Assembly: GCF_012224145.1 (NCBI RefSeq)
Contig: NZ_CP041030.1
Location: 372,001-436,000 of the forward strand
DNA length: 64,000 bases
Direction: 5' to 3'
Source: Francisella sp. LA112445
GTDB taxonomy: Bacteria; Pseudomonadota; Gammaproteobacteria; Francisellales; Francisellaceae
The notes beneath the pieces were generated by a model. The model saw only the letters and a list, made by a program, of their open reading frames with translations, was not told where the DNA came from and ran no database searches. Made by a program: the position numbers and the translations under genes. Shown piece after piece: positions 1 through 8,837 of the stretch (its first letter is position 1; every line of letters begins with the position of its first letter).

Positions 1-1128
1 GGTGAGGCAATCGCTGAGAATGGCAAAGTCTTAGTAACAGGGTGTCTTGGTAATAAGGCTGATTTAATTAAAGAAAAACATCCAGAAGTTCTAAGTATTA
101 CAGGACCTCAAGATTATGAGAACTTAATAGAGGCCGTGCATACACATGCGCCGATATTTGCTAATGATTTTGTCTCACTAGTACCTCCACAAGGAATTAA
201 GCTTACTCCAAGACATTATTCATATCTAAAAATATCAGAAGGATGTAACAATACTTGTACTTTTTGTATTATTCCAGATATTCGTGGTAAGCTAAAAAGT
301 CGTTCTATAGACAATATCATGAAAGAAGCTGAAAAGCTTAAAAATGCAGGTGTTAAAGAGCTACTTGTAATATCACAAGATACATCTGCATATGGTGTTG
401 ATATTAAATATAAGCCAGGAATATGGAATGATAAAGAATATCAAAGTAATATTTTAGATCTTGCTACAGCTCTTGGTGATTTAGACATGTGGACAAGAAT
501 GCATTATGTATATCCGTATCCGCATGTTGATAAGATTGTACCTCTTATGGCTCAAGGAAAGATACTTCCTTACTTAGATGTGCCTTTGCAACATTCATCA
601 CCAGAAGTTTTAAAGAGAATGAAGCGTCCAGCACATACGCAAAAAACTCTTGATAGAATTAATAAATGGCGTGATATTTGTCCTGATATAACTATTCGCA
701 GTACTTTTATAGTTGGTTTCCCTGGTGAGACAGAGGCTGACTTTGAGCATTTATTAGATTTTGCTGAAAAAGCTCAACTAGATAGAGTGGGTTGTTTTAA
801 ATATTCAGAAGTAGAAGGTGCAAAGGCTAATCAATTTGATAATCTGATTTCTGAAGAAATTAAGCAACAAAGACTAGATGAATTTATGGGATTACAAGCT
901 CAAATAAGTGCTAATAAGCTTGAAGGTTTTGTTGGAACAGAGCAACAAATTATAATTGATTCAATAAATCCTGAAGAAAACTATGCTATTGGGCGCACAA
1001 GATATGATGCACCAGAAGTAGATGGACAAGTGATAGTTGGTGATGCAGCAGAAAGAGGTCTAAAAGTAGGTGAATTTGCAACAGTTGAGATTACTGAATC
1101 TACTGAATATGATCTGATTGCTGATTAA
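1..1128 (+). CDS. rimO: Ribosomal protein S12 methylthiotransferase RimO, 5' end missing
   Basis: Radical SAM enzyme that adds a methylthio group to an aspartate of ribosomal protein S12. The reading frame is open from the first base, so roughly the first 65 residues lie outside the window and 375 are visible. The radical SAM cluster motif CxxxCxxC is at codons beginning at bases 244, 256 and 265. An upstream VTGCLG stretch belongs to the N-terminal methylthiotransferase domain, which binds a second cluster, and the last 60 or so residues resemble a TRAM domain. MiaB is the main alternative, but the central region and the short distance to the C-terminus fit RimO better. Confidence 0.9.
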   Translation, partial: GEAIAENGKVLVTGCLGNKADLIKEKHPEVLSITGPQDYENLIEAVHTHAPIFANDFVSLVPPQGIKLTPRHYSYLKISEGCNNTCTFCIIPDIRGKLKSRSIDNIMKEAEKLKNAGVKELLVISQDTSAYGVDIKYKPGIWNDKEYQSNILDLATALGDLDMWTRMHYVYPYPHVDKIVPLMAQGKILPYLDVPLQHSSPEVLKRMKRPAHTQKTLDRINKWRDICPDITIRSTFIVGFPGETEADFEHLLDFAEKAQLDRVGCFKYSEVEGAKANQFDNLISEEIKQQRLDEFMGLQAQISANKLEGFVGTEQQIIIDSINPEENYAIGRTRYDAPEVDGQVIVGDAAERGLKVGEFATVEITESTEYDLIAD

Positions 1129-1148
1129 TACAAGTTTATTAAAATAAG

Positions 1149-1168
1149 CACTTCGACTCTGCTCAGTG
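1149..1168. repeat. Short repeat resembling a common dispersed palindrome
   Basis: The 20 bases CACTTCGACTCTGCTCAGTG resemble a degenerate form of a short palindromic repeat seen between genes in many bacterial genomes. Only the four outermost bases on each side still pair, so it would not form a stable hairpin here. The identification rests on general resemblance, not on a second copy in this window. Confidence 0.4.
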
Positions 1169-1252
1169 ATCTTTTCACATTTATTGAACAAGTCTTTACA
1201 AATTATGTATCAGCAGCCTTATGATGAATATATAGTTAATCTGAAAGAAAAA

Positions 1253-1332
1253 TGTCATTCTACGACTTGATCGTAGAATCCAAGTTTAAAGCTCATAATA
1301 AGTGGATCCTATGGTCAAGCCATAGGATGACA
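1253..1332. repeat. Dispersed repeat forming two hairpins on a shared stem
   Basis: Two hairpins sit inside an inverted pair of outer arms. The arms are TGTCAT (1253-1258) with ATGACA (1327-1332), and ATCCA (1278-1282) with TGGAT (1303-1307). The left hairpin pairs TTCTACGA (1258-1265) with TCGTAGAA (1271-1278) around the loop CTTGA. The right hairpin pairs ATCCTATGG (1306-1314) with CCATAGGAT (1320-1328) around the loop TCAAG. The two loops are reverse complements of each other. The whole could fold as a four-way junction. A decayed half-copy with the same outer arm is at 48788-48812. It is non-coding, probably a MITE-like dispersed element. Confidence 0.75.
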
Positions 1333-1490
1333 AAAATGGTTTCAAAAATTATTCGGATTAGCTATACCATTGGGTTGGAATTTTGGCTAACCTTATTTAT
1401 TAAACTTTCTTAATATTCATTTATCTGTATAAAAAATCCATAATCTTATTTGTATACTTAGAATACTAAACCTTTATTTAGGAGAGTGTT

Positions 1491-2213
1491 GTGAGTAGTA
1501 ATCTAGTTGTTATAGGAGCTTCTGGTTCTATAGGTCATGCTGTAACCAAGAGATTAAGATATTTGTACCCAGATGCGAATATATATGCCTTTTCACGCAC
1601 TAAAGTAACTAATTGTATAGATGATGTCGTTTATCAATACATTGATTACTGTGATGAGTCAACAATCGAGAAAGCTGCAAAAGATGTTTATGAAAAATCA
1701 GGAGCTGTCAATTTAATTTTTGTTGCTACTGGTATATTACATACCTCTGAAATAAAACCAGAGAAAGCACTAAAAGAATTATCAGCAGATAAATTTATTG
1801 AGCTTTTTCAAGCAAATACAATATTTCCGGCTTTGGTCGCAAAGCATTTTATACCCAAGTTAGCTAAAGATACTAAATCTGTATTTGCTGCTATTTCTGC
1901 GAGGGTTGGTAGTATCTCTGATAATCAACTTGGTGGTTGGTATGCTTATAGAGTTTCAAAGGCAGCTTTAAATATGTTTATCAAAACGGCAAGTATTGAA
2001 ACTAAGCGTGTAAATCCAAATGCTGTAATAGTCGGGGTACATCCAGGGACTGTTGATAGTCATTTATCAGAACCTTTTCAAGCAAGAGTACCTCAAGGAA
2101 AGCTTTTTACACCGGAGTATTCAGCTAGTAAGTTAGTTGAAGTATTAGATGGTTTGAAATCTAAAGATAGTGGTAAATGTTTTGCATGGGATGGTAGGGA
2201 GATTATTCCATAG
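1491..2213 (+). CDS. Short-chain dehydrogenase/reductase of the photolyase operon
   Basis: NAD(P)-dependent oxidoreductase of the classical SDR fold, 240 residues. The nucleotide-binding motif GASGSIGHA lies at residues 9-17 and the catalytic pair is Tyr153/Lys157 (YRVSK). It starts with GTG, preceded by AGGAGA. It is the first gene of a run of five; the next starts 22 bases downstream and the rest overlap. SDRs of this C-factor-like type recur beside photolyase genes in other proteobacteria, to my knowledge. The substrate is unknown; it may serve flavin or pterin chemistry for the photolyases, which is inference only. Confidence 0.8.
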   Translation: MSSNLVVIGASGSIGHAVTKRLRYLYPDANIYAFSRTKVTNCIDDVVYQYIDYCDESTIEKAAKDVYEKSGAVNLIFVATGILHTSEIKPEKALKELSADKFIELFQANTIFPALVAKHFIPKLAKDTKSVFAAISARVGSISDNQLGGWYAYRVSKAALNMFIKTASIETKRVNPNAVIVGVHPGTVDSHLSEPFQARVPQGKLFTPEYSASKLVEVLDGLKSKDSGKCFAWDGREIIP

Positions 2214-2235
2214 TTAAAGTTTTTAGAGGTGTTTT

Positions 2236-2466
2236 ATGAATGATAAGAATATAGGGATTAGTGAAATTATAGAAATGGCATGGTGTGATAAAACATCGTT
2301 TGATGCAATAAAAAATATAACAGGATTATCTGAGCCACAAGTTATAAAGATTATGCGCAATAATCTTAAGCCGAGTAGCTTTAGGCTTTGGCGAAAAAGA
2401 GTAACAGGAAGAATTGCAAAACATCAAAAAAGGTTAAATCATACAAATGCAAGTGCTTTGGTTTAA
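2236..2466 (+). CDS. DUF2805 / TIGR03643 family small protein
   Basis: A 76-residue protein of unknown function. It matches the TIGR03643/DUF2805 pattern: an N-terminal helical part (ISEIIEMAWCDKTSFDAI), a helix-turn-helix-like LSEPQVIKIMR, and a basic tail SSFRLWRKRVTGRIAKHQKR. The tail suggests nucleic acid binding, but that is inference. An AGAGGTG ribosome binding site precedes the ATG. Its last 20 bases overlap the photolyase gene, so the two are probably translationally coupled. I know of no assigned function for the family; its regular company is photolyase genes. Confidence 0.8.
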   Translation: MNDKNIGISEIIEMAWCDKTSFDAIKNITGLSEPQVIKIMRNNLKPSSFRLWRKRVTGRIAKHQKRLNHTNASALV

Positions 2467-3946
2467 GCGTGACTTACGCATAAATGATAACTTAGCTTTA
2501 TCTTTAGCAGCTGAAAAAGGAGATATTATACCGATATACATAATTGAGCCTGAACTTTGGCAACAGCCTGATATGAGCCATAGACAATATCTGTTTTTAT
2601 CAGAGTGTTTAGAAGAGTTAGATAGTGAGCTTACAAAGTTAGGTCAGCCTTTAATTATAATGGTTGGAGACGCCTTAGAGGTTTTTGAGAAGTTAATAAA
2701 ACAATACTCTATCAAGGATATTTGGTCACATCAAGAAACTTGGAATGACTGGACATATCAGCGTGATATTAAGCTTGAGAGTTTCTTCAAACAAAATAAT
2801 ATTACATGGCATCAACCATATCAAAATGGTGTAGTTCGTTGTTTAGCTGATAGAGATAAATGGGCTTTGCTATGGCATAAACGCATGAGTGAAAATCTTA
2901 TAAAAGTACCCACTAAGCTTAAATTTATTTGTGAAAATCAGACTAAAATACCTACAGCTGAGAGTCTTAGTCTAGAGTATGATAACTGCTATAAAAGACA
3001 AAAAGGTGGTCGTATTCGTGCACTTAGAATCCTCGATAGTTTCCTGTATGAAAGAGGTTGTAGTTATACCAAAGAGATGTCTTCGCCTGTGACAGCTTTT
3101 AGGAGTTGTTCAAGATTGTCACCATATATAGCTTTTGGAGTTATCTCGGTAAAAGAGGTGTATCAATTTGCCAATCAGCGTAAAAATGAAATCAAACATA
3201 GTAGTATAAAAAATAAAACAAAATGGCTAAGTGCAATGCGTTCATTTTTATCGCGTCTGCGTTGGCATTGTCACTTTATACAAAAGCTAGAGGATCAACC
3301 AAACATTGAGTATAAAAATCTCCATCGAGCCTATGATCAGCTACGTAAAGAACCAATAAATCAACAATATTTTGCAGCATGGAAAACTGGTAATACCGGT
3401 TTTCCGATGATAGATGCATGTATGCGGGCCTTGATTGCAACAGGATGGTTAAACTTTCGTATGCGCGCAATGCTTATGAGTTTCGCAAGTTATCATTTGT
3501 GGTTAGATTGGCGTAAGACATCATTGTATTTAGCAAGACTATTTACCGACTATGAACCAGGTATTCATTATTCACAGGTACAAATGCAATCTGGAACTAC
3601 AGGTATAAATAGTATCCGTATTTATAATCCGATTAAACAGAGCATAGATCAAGATCCTAAAGGTGAATTTATTAGAAGGTGGATACCTGAATTAGAAAAT
3701 GTAAGTAATGAAAATATCCACACACCATGGTTAGAAAAACATAGTGCTGGAGATTATCCAGATCCAATTGTTGATGAGAAACAAGCACGGAAATTTGCAG
3801 CAGACAATATTTATAAGGTTAGGAAAGGCTCAAAAAATAGTCAAGAAACTAAAAATATTGTCAAAAAACATGCTAGTAGGAAAAAGCCTAGAAAAATAAA
3901 ATCTAAGCAACACAAGATCGAGAGTATACAAGGAGAATTATTCTAA
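2447..3946 (+). CDS. FAD-dependent DNA photolyase / cryptochrome
   Basis: Flavoprotein of 499 residues in the cryptochrome/photolyase superfamily, expected to repair UV-induced pyrimidine dimers with light or to act as a light sensor. The N-terminal alpha/beta photolyase domain opens with MQVLWFKRDLRINDNLAL. The C-terminal FAD-binding domain holds the conserved TGFPMIDACMRAL and WLNFRMRAMLMSFAS. The usual tryptophan-rich stretch before RIYNP reads QSGTTGINSIRIYNP, which marks a distinct subclass rather than E. coli-type PhrB. The tail is lysine-rich (about residues 455-495). Start and stop overlap both neighbours, the downstream gene by a single base (TAATG). Confidence 0.85.
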   Translation: MQVLWFKRDLRINDNLALSLAAEKGDIIPIYIIEPELWQQPDMSHRQYLFLSECLEELDSELTKLGQPLIIMVGDALEVFEKLIKQYSIKDIWSHQETWNDWTYQRDIKLESFFKQNNITWHQPYQNGVVRCLADRDKWALLWHKRMSENLIKVPTKLKFICENQTKIPTAESLSLEYDNCYKRQKGGRIRALRILDSFLYERGCSYTKEMSSPVTAFRSCSRLSPYIAFGVISVKEVYQFANQRKNEIKHSSIKNKTKWLSAMRSFLSRLRWHCHFIQKLEDQPNIEYKNLHRAYDQLRKEPINQQYFAAWKTGNTGFPMIDACMRALIATGWLNFRMRAMLMSFASYHLWLDWRKTSLYLARLFTDYEPGIHYSQVQMQSGTTGINSIRIYNPIKQSIDQDPKGEFIRRWIPELENVSNENIHTPWLEKHSAGDYPDPIVDEKQARKFAADNIYKVRKGSKNSQETKNIVKKHASRKKPRKIKSKQHKIESIQGELF

Positions 3947-5475
3947 TGAGGACTTTACGATTAATTCTAGGAGATCAACTTTCTGAGAGTATTTCTAGCT
4001 TGAAAGATTGTGATAAAGCAAATGATATTGTGATGATGTGTGAAGTGATGCAAGAGGCTAGTTATGTTAAGCATCATAAAAAGAAGCTTGTATATATTTT
4101 CTCAGCAATGCGACATTTTGCACTGCAGTTACATAAATTAGGCTATAAAGTCTGTTATACAAAACTAGATGATCCAAAAAATACTGGATCATTTTATAGT
4201 GAAGTTGAGAAAGTTATTGAAAAGCTTGGTATACAAAAGCTTATTGTCACTGGCCCAGGCGAATTTCGTGTATTAAAAGATATTCAAAGTTGGCAAAAAG
4301 ATTTCTCAATAGATGTTGAGATACGTACAGATGATAGATTCTTAGCTACAATAGATGAGTTTGCAAAATGGTCAAAAAACTACAAGCAAATACGCATGGA
4401 GTATTTCTATCGTTATATGCGTGCTAAACACAATATTTTGCTTGATAGTGATGGTAAGCCAGAAGGCGGGCAATGGAATTATGATAGCCAAAACCGTAAA
4501 ACACCAAGTTCTGATATCAAGATTCCAGAACCATATAAAAGTACACTTGATGATATAACTAAACGCGTAATTGAGCTGGTTGAGAAAAATTTTGACAATA
4601 ACTTTGGAGATATTGAACCATTTCATTATGCAGTTACTAGAGAAGAAGCTCTTGAGGCATTAGATTTATTTATTAAAGAAAGACTTAGTAATTTCGGAGA
4701 TTACCAAGATGCAATGCTTGAGGGACAAGCATGGATGTATCATTCGCATATTTCTATGTATATTAATAGTGGCTTGCTATTACCTATAGAGTGCATCAAA
4801 GCTGCTGAAAAAGCATACTATAGTGGCAATGCTCCTTTAAATGCTGTTGAAGGTTTTATCCGTCAGATCCTTGGGTGGCGAGAGTTTGTAAGAGGTGTTT
4901 ATTGGTTGAAAATGCCAGATTATCACGATATGAATTATCTTGAAGCTACGCGTAAATTACCAAGTTTTTATTGGGATGCTCATACTAAGATGAATTGTCT
5001 ACATCAATGCGTTAAAGAAACTAAACAAAATGCCTATGCCCATCATATTCAAAGGTTAATGGTGCTGGGTAATTTTGCATTACTAGCAGGTGTTGACCCT
5101 AAGTATGTTAATGAGTGGTATTTGTTAGTATATGCTGATGCTTATGAGTGGGTGGAACTACCAAATGTATCAGGAATGGTACTTTTTGCTGATGGTGGAT
5201 ATTTAGCAAGTAAGCCTTATGCTGCAAGTGGTAGCTATATCAAAAAAATGTCAAATTATTGTGATAATTGTAGTTATAAAGTCACTAAGAAAAATGGAGA
5301 TGATGCTTGTCCATTTAATTACTTATATTGGAATTTCTTAGCTAGAAATAAATCAAAGCTGGCTAATAACTCACGCTTAGCAATGATTTATAAATCTTAT
5401 GAAAAGATGACTCATGAGAAGAAAGAACTAATTAGACAAGATAGTAAAAAATTTCTTAAAGGTTTAGGGATATGA
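3946..5475 (+). CDS. Iron-sulfur bacterial cryptochrome/photolyase (FeS-BCP, PhrB-like)
   Basis: A 509-residue protein of the FeS-BCP branch, whose characterised member, Agrobacterium PhrB, is a (6-4) photolyase with FAD, a lumazine antenna and a [4Fe-4S] cluster. The start [17 protein letters not shown] is typical. The four cluster cysteines are visible as Cys351, Cys439, Cys442 and Cys455. As I recall the PhrB ligands (350, 438, 441, 454), each is shifted by exactly one residue. The gene begins on the stop codon of the preceding photolyase and overlaps the DUF2256 gene by four bases (ATGA). Carrying both classes should cover both main UV lesions; the exact lesion specificity cannot be read from sequence. 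Confidence 0.9.
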   Translation: MRTLRLILGDQLSESISSLKDCDKANDIVMMCEVMQEASYVKHHKKKLVYIFSAMRHFALQLHKLGYKVCYTKLDDPKNTGSFYSEVEKVIEKLGIQKLIVTGPGEFRVLKDIQSWQKDFSIDVEIRTDDRFLATIDEFAKWSKNYKQIRMEYFYRYMRAKHNILLDSDGKPEGGQWNYDSQNRKTPSSDIKIPEPYKSTLDDITKRVIELVEKNFDNNFGDIEPFHYAVTREEALEALDLFIKERLSNFGDYQDAMLEGQAWMYHSHISMYINSGLLLPIECIKAAEKAYYSGNAPLNAVEGFIRQILGWREFVRGVYWLKMPDYHDMNYLEATRKLPSFYWDAHTKMNCLHQCVKETKQNAYAHHIQRLMVLGNFALLAGVDPKYVNEWYLLVYADAYEWVELPNVSGMVLFADGGYLASKPYAASGSYIKKMSNYCDNCSYKVTKKNGDDACPFNYLYWNFLARNKSKLANNSRLAMIYKSYEKMTHEKKELIRQDSKKFLKGLGI

Positions 5476-5615
5476 AAAAGCAACACTTGCCTACGAAAGT
5501 TTGCGTAGTATGTGGCTTACCATTTACTTGGCGTAAGAAATGGGCAAAAGTATGGGGTGAGGTGAAGTATTGTTCTGAAAGATGTAGGAGAACAAAAAAT
5601 AAAAGTAGAAACTGA
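5472..5615 (+). CDS. DUF2256 small zinc-ribbon-like protein
   Basis: A 47-residue protein whose ATG lies inside the stop of the FeS photolyase (ATGA overlap). It has two cysteine pairs, CVVC (residues 11-14) and CSERC (residues 35-39), around the tryptophan-rich [15 protein letters not shown], and a basic tail. This is the DUF2256 pattern, and the four cysteines probably bind zinc. Function is unknown. The overlap and the family's habit of sitting beside photolyase genes suggest a role linked to photorepair or flavoprotein maturation. It is easily missed because of its size. Confidence 0.8.
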   Translation: MKKQHLPTKVCVVCGLPFTWRKKWAKVWGEVKYCSERCRRTKNKSRN

Positions 5616-5657
5616 TGAAATTCTTATTTATGCTCTGAAAAACAAAGAAAAAATTTA

Positions 5658-5683
5658 CTAAAAAAGTAGGGTTATTTTTTTAG
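5658..5683. terminator. Possible bidirectional terminator between convergent genes
   Basis: CTAAAAAA (5658-5665) pairs with TTTTTTAG (5676-5683) around a ten-base loop, giving an A-run on one side and a T-run on the other. It lies between two convergent transcription units, where a terminator is expected. The stem is almost all A-T, so its strength is doubtful. Confidence 0.35.
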
Positions 5684-5707
5684 CAAAACTTATATTTGTA
5701 TGATAGT

Positions 5708-6133
5708 TTATTTTGAATCTGCAAGTTTTTGATTGATTTGATTAAGTATGATTGTAGCATTTGTTTTACTATCATCTTTAATATAAATAGCAGATTGATT
5801 AGGATTATCTTTAGCAGATTGGACTACAATATCAATAGAGTCACCGGTTGGAGAGACAGCTTTAATCTCAGATTTCTTTTCATCAACAGTTTGCTCTTTT
5901 GTAACATATTTATTTTCAGTTAATACTTGAGTAGCAGCTGTAAATACAGTTTCTCTATTTTTCGCATAGGCATTATATGCATCAGGGTCTTCCATCCACT
6001 TATATGCTAAAGCACCGACTGCGACACTGGCTAAAACTAGACCAGTAACAGCTACAGCTTCAGCTGTACATGATGTAATTGCTACTGAAGCGGCTAAAAG
6101 AGTTGCGATTGTTATCAGTTTTTTCTTCATCAT
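5708..6133 (-). CDS. DUF3568 family lipoprotein
   Basis: A 141-residue predicted lipoprotein. A lysine-rich start and a hydrophobic stretch lead to the lipobox ITSC, with the lipidated Cys at residue 22. A second hydrophobic segment with alternating Val, Ala and Gly follows (about residues 26-45). The mature part (ETVFTAATQVL, QTVDEKKSEIKAVSPTGDSIDIVV) matches the DUF3568 pattern, a family I associate mainly with Francisella. Function is unknown. A GAGG ribosome binding site lies before the tandem ATG codons. It stands alone, convergent with the photolyase operon. Confidence 0.8.
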   Translation of the reverse strand: MMKKKLITIATLLAASVAITSCTAEAVAVTGLVLASVAVGALAYKWMEDPDAYNAYAKNRETVFTAATQVLTENKYVTKEQTVDEKKSEIKAVSPTGDSIDIVVQSAKDNPNQSAIYIKDDSKTNATIILNQINQKLADSK

Positions 6134-6318
6134 AATTTCACCTCACGAGGTTGTTGTTTGTCATATGAGTTAATAGTCTAACAATTTCATTATATCAATA
6201 TGCTATAGTTTTCCAAACTTGTTTCTTGTTTTAAATGCTATAAAAGATGAAAATCTATTCTTATATCTAATTAGTATGTAAAATAGTTTAAAAAGTTTAC
6301 TCAATTAATAATAAAAAA

Positions 6319-7233
6319 ATGAATTTTATTCAAAAATACTTCGCAGTTATAGTGATAGCAGGAGTTGCTTTAGCGATATCAATGCCCTCTGTATTTATAC
6401 CATTAAAGCCTTATATTACCTATTTATTAGCTGCTATTATGCTAATTATAGGTTTACACTTACAAGCAAAAGATTTTGTCAAGGTAGCTAATCTCAAGGG
6501 CAAACTAGTTATTATATTGCTGTTGAAATTAACAGTTACTTCAATAGCAGCTTTTATAATAGGTAAGCTTTTCGGTCTAAATTTGATGGCATTAATAGGC
6601 TTAGTTATTGTTGGAGCTTGTCCTGGAGGTACTGCTTCTGGAGTGATGGCACTATTAGCTAGAGCAAATATTTCACTTACTGTTAGCTTAACTTTCTTAA
6701 CAACATTGTTAGCACCAATCTTTATGCCATTAATTATTTATATATTTTTCTCAAAAAGTATTGTGCTAGATTGGTTTGGTATGTTTAAAACTATGGCAAT
6801 AATAGTCATTGTTCCAATAGTTTTAGGGATTTTAATTAGTAAGCTTAGTAGGCTAGGAGAATCAGTTTTAAATAAGATATCTAATATTCCGATTCTTTTG
6901 ATTATTTTAATAGTAATGATAGTAACGTCATTAAATAAGGATACTATAATGCTTGTACCTGTAGATATTATTATAAGTGTTATAGTTCTTAGTTTATTTG
7001 CCAATATTGTTGGATATTTAATAGGGAAGGCTTTAGGTTTAGATATTGATAGTAGACTAGCTCTGCTCTTTGAGTTTAGTATATTAGATGTTGGTTTAGG
7101 AACTGTGATAGCTCTAGTCTTTTTTGGTAATCAAGCAGCTATTGCTGCAACTTTTTATGCAATTTGGCAAAATATCATTGGTCCAATAATTGTTAATATT
7201 ATAAATATACGTCGTAATACTAAAGTACTATAA
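6319..7233 (+). CDS. Bile acid:sodium symporter (SBF) family transporter
   Basis: Inner membrane protein of 304 residues with about nine or ten hydrophobic helices. The conserved family region GACPGGTASGVMALLARAN lies near residues 97-115, and the second crossing motif (LFEFSILDVGLGTVIAL) near residues 250-266. The SBF family includes sodium-coupled uptake of bile acids, pantoate and other organic anions; the substrate here cannot be told. It lies 74 bases upstream of the YheO-type regulator, which has its own promoter. Confidence 0.8.
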   Translation: MNFIQKYFAVIVIAGVALAISMPSVFIPLKPYITYLLAAIMLIIGLHLQAKDFVKVANLKGKLVIILLLKLTVTSIAAFIIGKLFGLNLMALIGLVIVGACPGGTASGVMALLARANISLTVSLTFLTTLLAPIFMPLIIYIFFSKSIVLDWFGMFKTMAIIVIVPIVLGILISKLSRLGESVLNKISNIPILLIILIVMIVTSLNKDTIMLVPVDIIISVIVLSLFANIVGYLIGKALGLDIDSRLALLFEFSILDVGLGTVIALVFFGNQAAIAATFYAIWQNIIGPIIVNIINIRRNTKVL

Positions 7234-7249
7234 ATTCTCCTAAATACTT

Positions 7250-7280
7250 ATTGACAGTTTTGTCAATTTTAGAATATAAT
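7250..7280 (+). promoter_or_regulatory. Sigma70 promoter with a palindrome over the -35 box
   Basis: A consensus -35 TTGACA (7251-7256) and a consensus -10 TATAAT (7275-7280) are separated by 18 bases, followed 27 bases later by the start of the regulator gene. The -35 box is one half of a perfect 7-bp inverted repeat, ATTGACA (7250-7256) and TGTCAAT (7261-7267), spaced by four bases. A repressor bound there would block the promoter. Autoregulation by the adjacent YheO-like protein is a reasonable inference. Confidence 0.7.
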
Positions 7281-7307
7281 ATCTAAAAAAATCTAAATAA
7301 GACTCTT

Positions 7308-7919
7308 ATGAAATCTAAATTTGAAGAATATTCAAATATCGCTGAAGCTATAAGTAAGTTATTATTTCCTTTTGCTGAAGTTGTTATTCATGATTTGAAG
7401 AAGAAGCAAATAAAAGCTATTTTTAACCCTATATCTAAAAGGGAAATAGGCGATTCTTCATATATGGATCATATCGGATTAGATGTTTATGATGAGCTTC
7501 CTAAAGTAATAGGACCTTATGAAAAGCTTAATTATGATGGTCGTAAGATCAAAAGTATTATTTCTGTAATTGAGAATGATAAGGGTAATGTTATAGGGAC
7601 ATTATGTGTGAATTTAGATATTTCTATCTTTGATAAGTATCAAGGCTTAATAAGTGCATTTTTAAAAAATAATGACGAGGGAATGTCTGAACAGAAACAA
7701 AGTCTATTCAAAGATACATTGTATGAGAAAATAAATAAATTTGTGCAGAAGTATTGTATAGAAAAAAGTTTATCAATAGATAATATGTCTCGTTCTCAGA
7801 AAAAAGACTTAATCTTAGAGCTCAAAAATCAAGGAGCATTAGATGGTAAAAATGCAAGTCAATACATAGCTAGGGCATTAGGTGTTAGTCGAGCTACTGT
7901 ATATAACTATCTTAAATAA
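7308..7919 (+). CDS. YheO/DauR-like transcriptional regulator
   Basis: A 203-residue DNA-binding protein with an N-terminal YheO-type PAS-like domain (about residues 5-115, with AEVVIHDLKKKQIKAI and IGTLCVNLDIS) and a C-terminal helix-turn-helix of the HTH_22 type. The C-terminus ends in LGVSRATVYNYLK. Related regulators control amino acid or nucleotide use. It sits 22 bases upstream of the TauE-type transporter and is probably cotranscribed with it. The promoter carries a palindrome that may be its own operator. Confidence 0.85.
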   Translation: MKSKFEEYSNIAEAISKLLFPFAEVVIHDLKKKQIKAIFNPISKREIGDSSYMDHIGLDVYDELPKVIGPYEKLNYDGRKIKSIISVIENDKGNVIGTLCVNLDISIFDKYQGLISAFLKNNDEGMSEQKQSLFKDTLYEKINKFVQKYCIEKSLSIDNMSRSQKKDLILELKNQGALDGKNASQYIARALGVSRATVYNYLK

Positions 7920-7941
7920 TTAATTCTAAAAGGAAAAAAAT

Positions 7942-8703
7942 ATGTTAGTGATTATTTTAGGAGCTATTGTTGGCTTTGTTGCTAGCTTTATCTCAACATT
8001 ATTAGGAGGTGGGGCTGGATTAATAGCTGTCCCAGCATTCTACTATATTATTGTTCATGTTTATGGACCATCTTTTGCTATGCAAATAGCCTTAGCAACA
8101 TGTTTTGGGATGTCGGTCTTTCTTAGCTTAATGGCTACATACAAGCATTATAGAAGAGGTAATATTCATTTAGGAGAGCTTAGATATTATCTATTATATC
8201 TAGCTATAGGATCTATTTTAGGTGGGTTAATAGCTAAATATATAAATACGGATGTGTTAAAAGTGATATTTGCATTCTTACTATTTGGTAGTGGAATTTG
8301 GATGATATCTCATAATGATAATAAAGTTATAAAGCTTCCAAGAACTTCTAGATATAGTATATTTGGTCTTTGTGGAGTGTTGAGTGTATTAGCAAGTTCG
8401 ACAACATTTGCAACAATGTTTTTTGTTAAGATTGGAACTGATATTAAAAAAGCTATAGCAATAACTAGCGTATGCGTATTTATTACAGCAGGTATTGGTA
8501 CACTTATGCTTACTTGTGGAGTGTCTGTAAATGTTCCATCAACACTTGGATATTTAAGTATACCTTTGCTTTTATCTTCAATACCATTTGCCTTATTAGG
8601 AAGTCTTATGGCGGTGAATTATCTAGGTGTTATATCTCCTAGATTACTTAAGTCGTTATTTATTATTTTGATGTTTGTTTCAGGTGTTATTATGGTTGTC
8701 TAA
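7942..8703 (+). CDS. TauE/SafE family anion exporter
   Basis: Inner membrane protein of 253 residues with about eight hydrophobic segments in two repeated halves. It matches the TauE/SafE pattern: FISTLLGGGAGLIAVP near the N-terminus and ASSTTFATMFFVKIGTDIKKAIAITSV in the second half. Characterised members export sulfite, sulfoacetate or other small anions. An AAAAGGA ribosome binding site precedes the ATG. The gene follows the YheO-like regulator closely, suggesting it is the regulator's target; the substrate is unknown. Confidence 0.8.
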   Translation: MLVIILGAIVGFVASFISTLLGGGAGLIAVPAFYYIIVHVYGPSFAMQIALATCFGMSVFLSLMATYKHYRRGNIHLGELRYYLLYLAIGSILGGLIAKYINTDVLKVIFAFLLFGSGIWMISHNDNKVIKLPRTSRYSIFGLCGVLSVLASSTTFATMFFVKIGTDIKKAIAITSVCVFITAGIGTLMLTCGVSVNVPSTLGYLSIPLLLSSIPFALLGSLMAVNYLGVISPRLLKSLFIILMFVSGVIMVV

Positions 8704-8747
8704 AAAGTTGAAAATATAAGCTTTTACTGTATACTTTATATTTCTTT

Positions 8748-8837
8748 GGAGAGGTGTCCGAGTGGTTGAAGGAGCACGCCTGGAAAGCGTGTATAGCTTA
8801 ACGGCTATCGAGAGTTCGAATCTCTTCCTCTCCGCCA
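8748..8837 (+). tRNA. tRNA-Ser (anticodon GGA)
   Basis: A 90-base class II tRNA. The acceptor stem pairs GGAGAGG (8748-8754) with CCTCTCC (8827-8833), followed by G and an encoded CCA. The anticodon stem CACGC/GCGTG encloses the loop CTGGAAA, giving anticodon GGA, which reads UCC and UCU serine codons. A long variable arm, typical of tRNA-Ser, follows, and the T-arm has GTTCGAATC. Confidence 0.97.

Larger units (their letters stand above)
1129..1490. other. Intergenic region with dispersed palindromic repeats
   Basis: This 362-base stretch has no convincing gene. It holds two palindromic elements, described separately (1149-1168 and 1253-1332). The last 100 bases are very AT-rich and presumably carry the promoter of the photolyase operon. 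An AGGAGA ribosome binding site sits just before the GTG at 1491. Confidence 0.7.
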
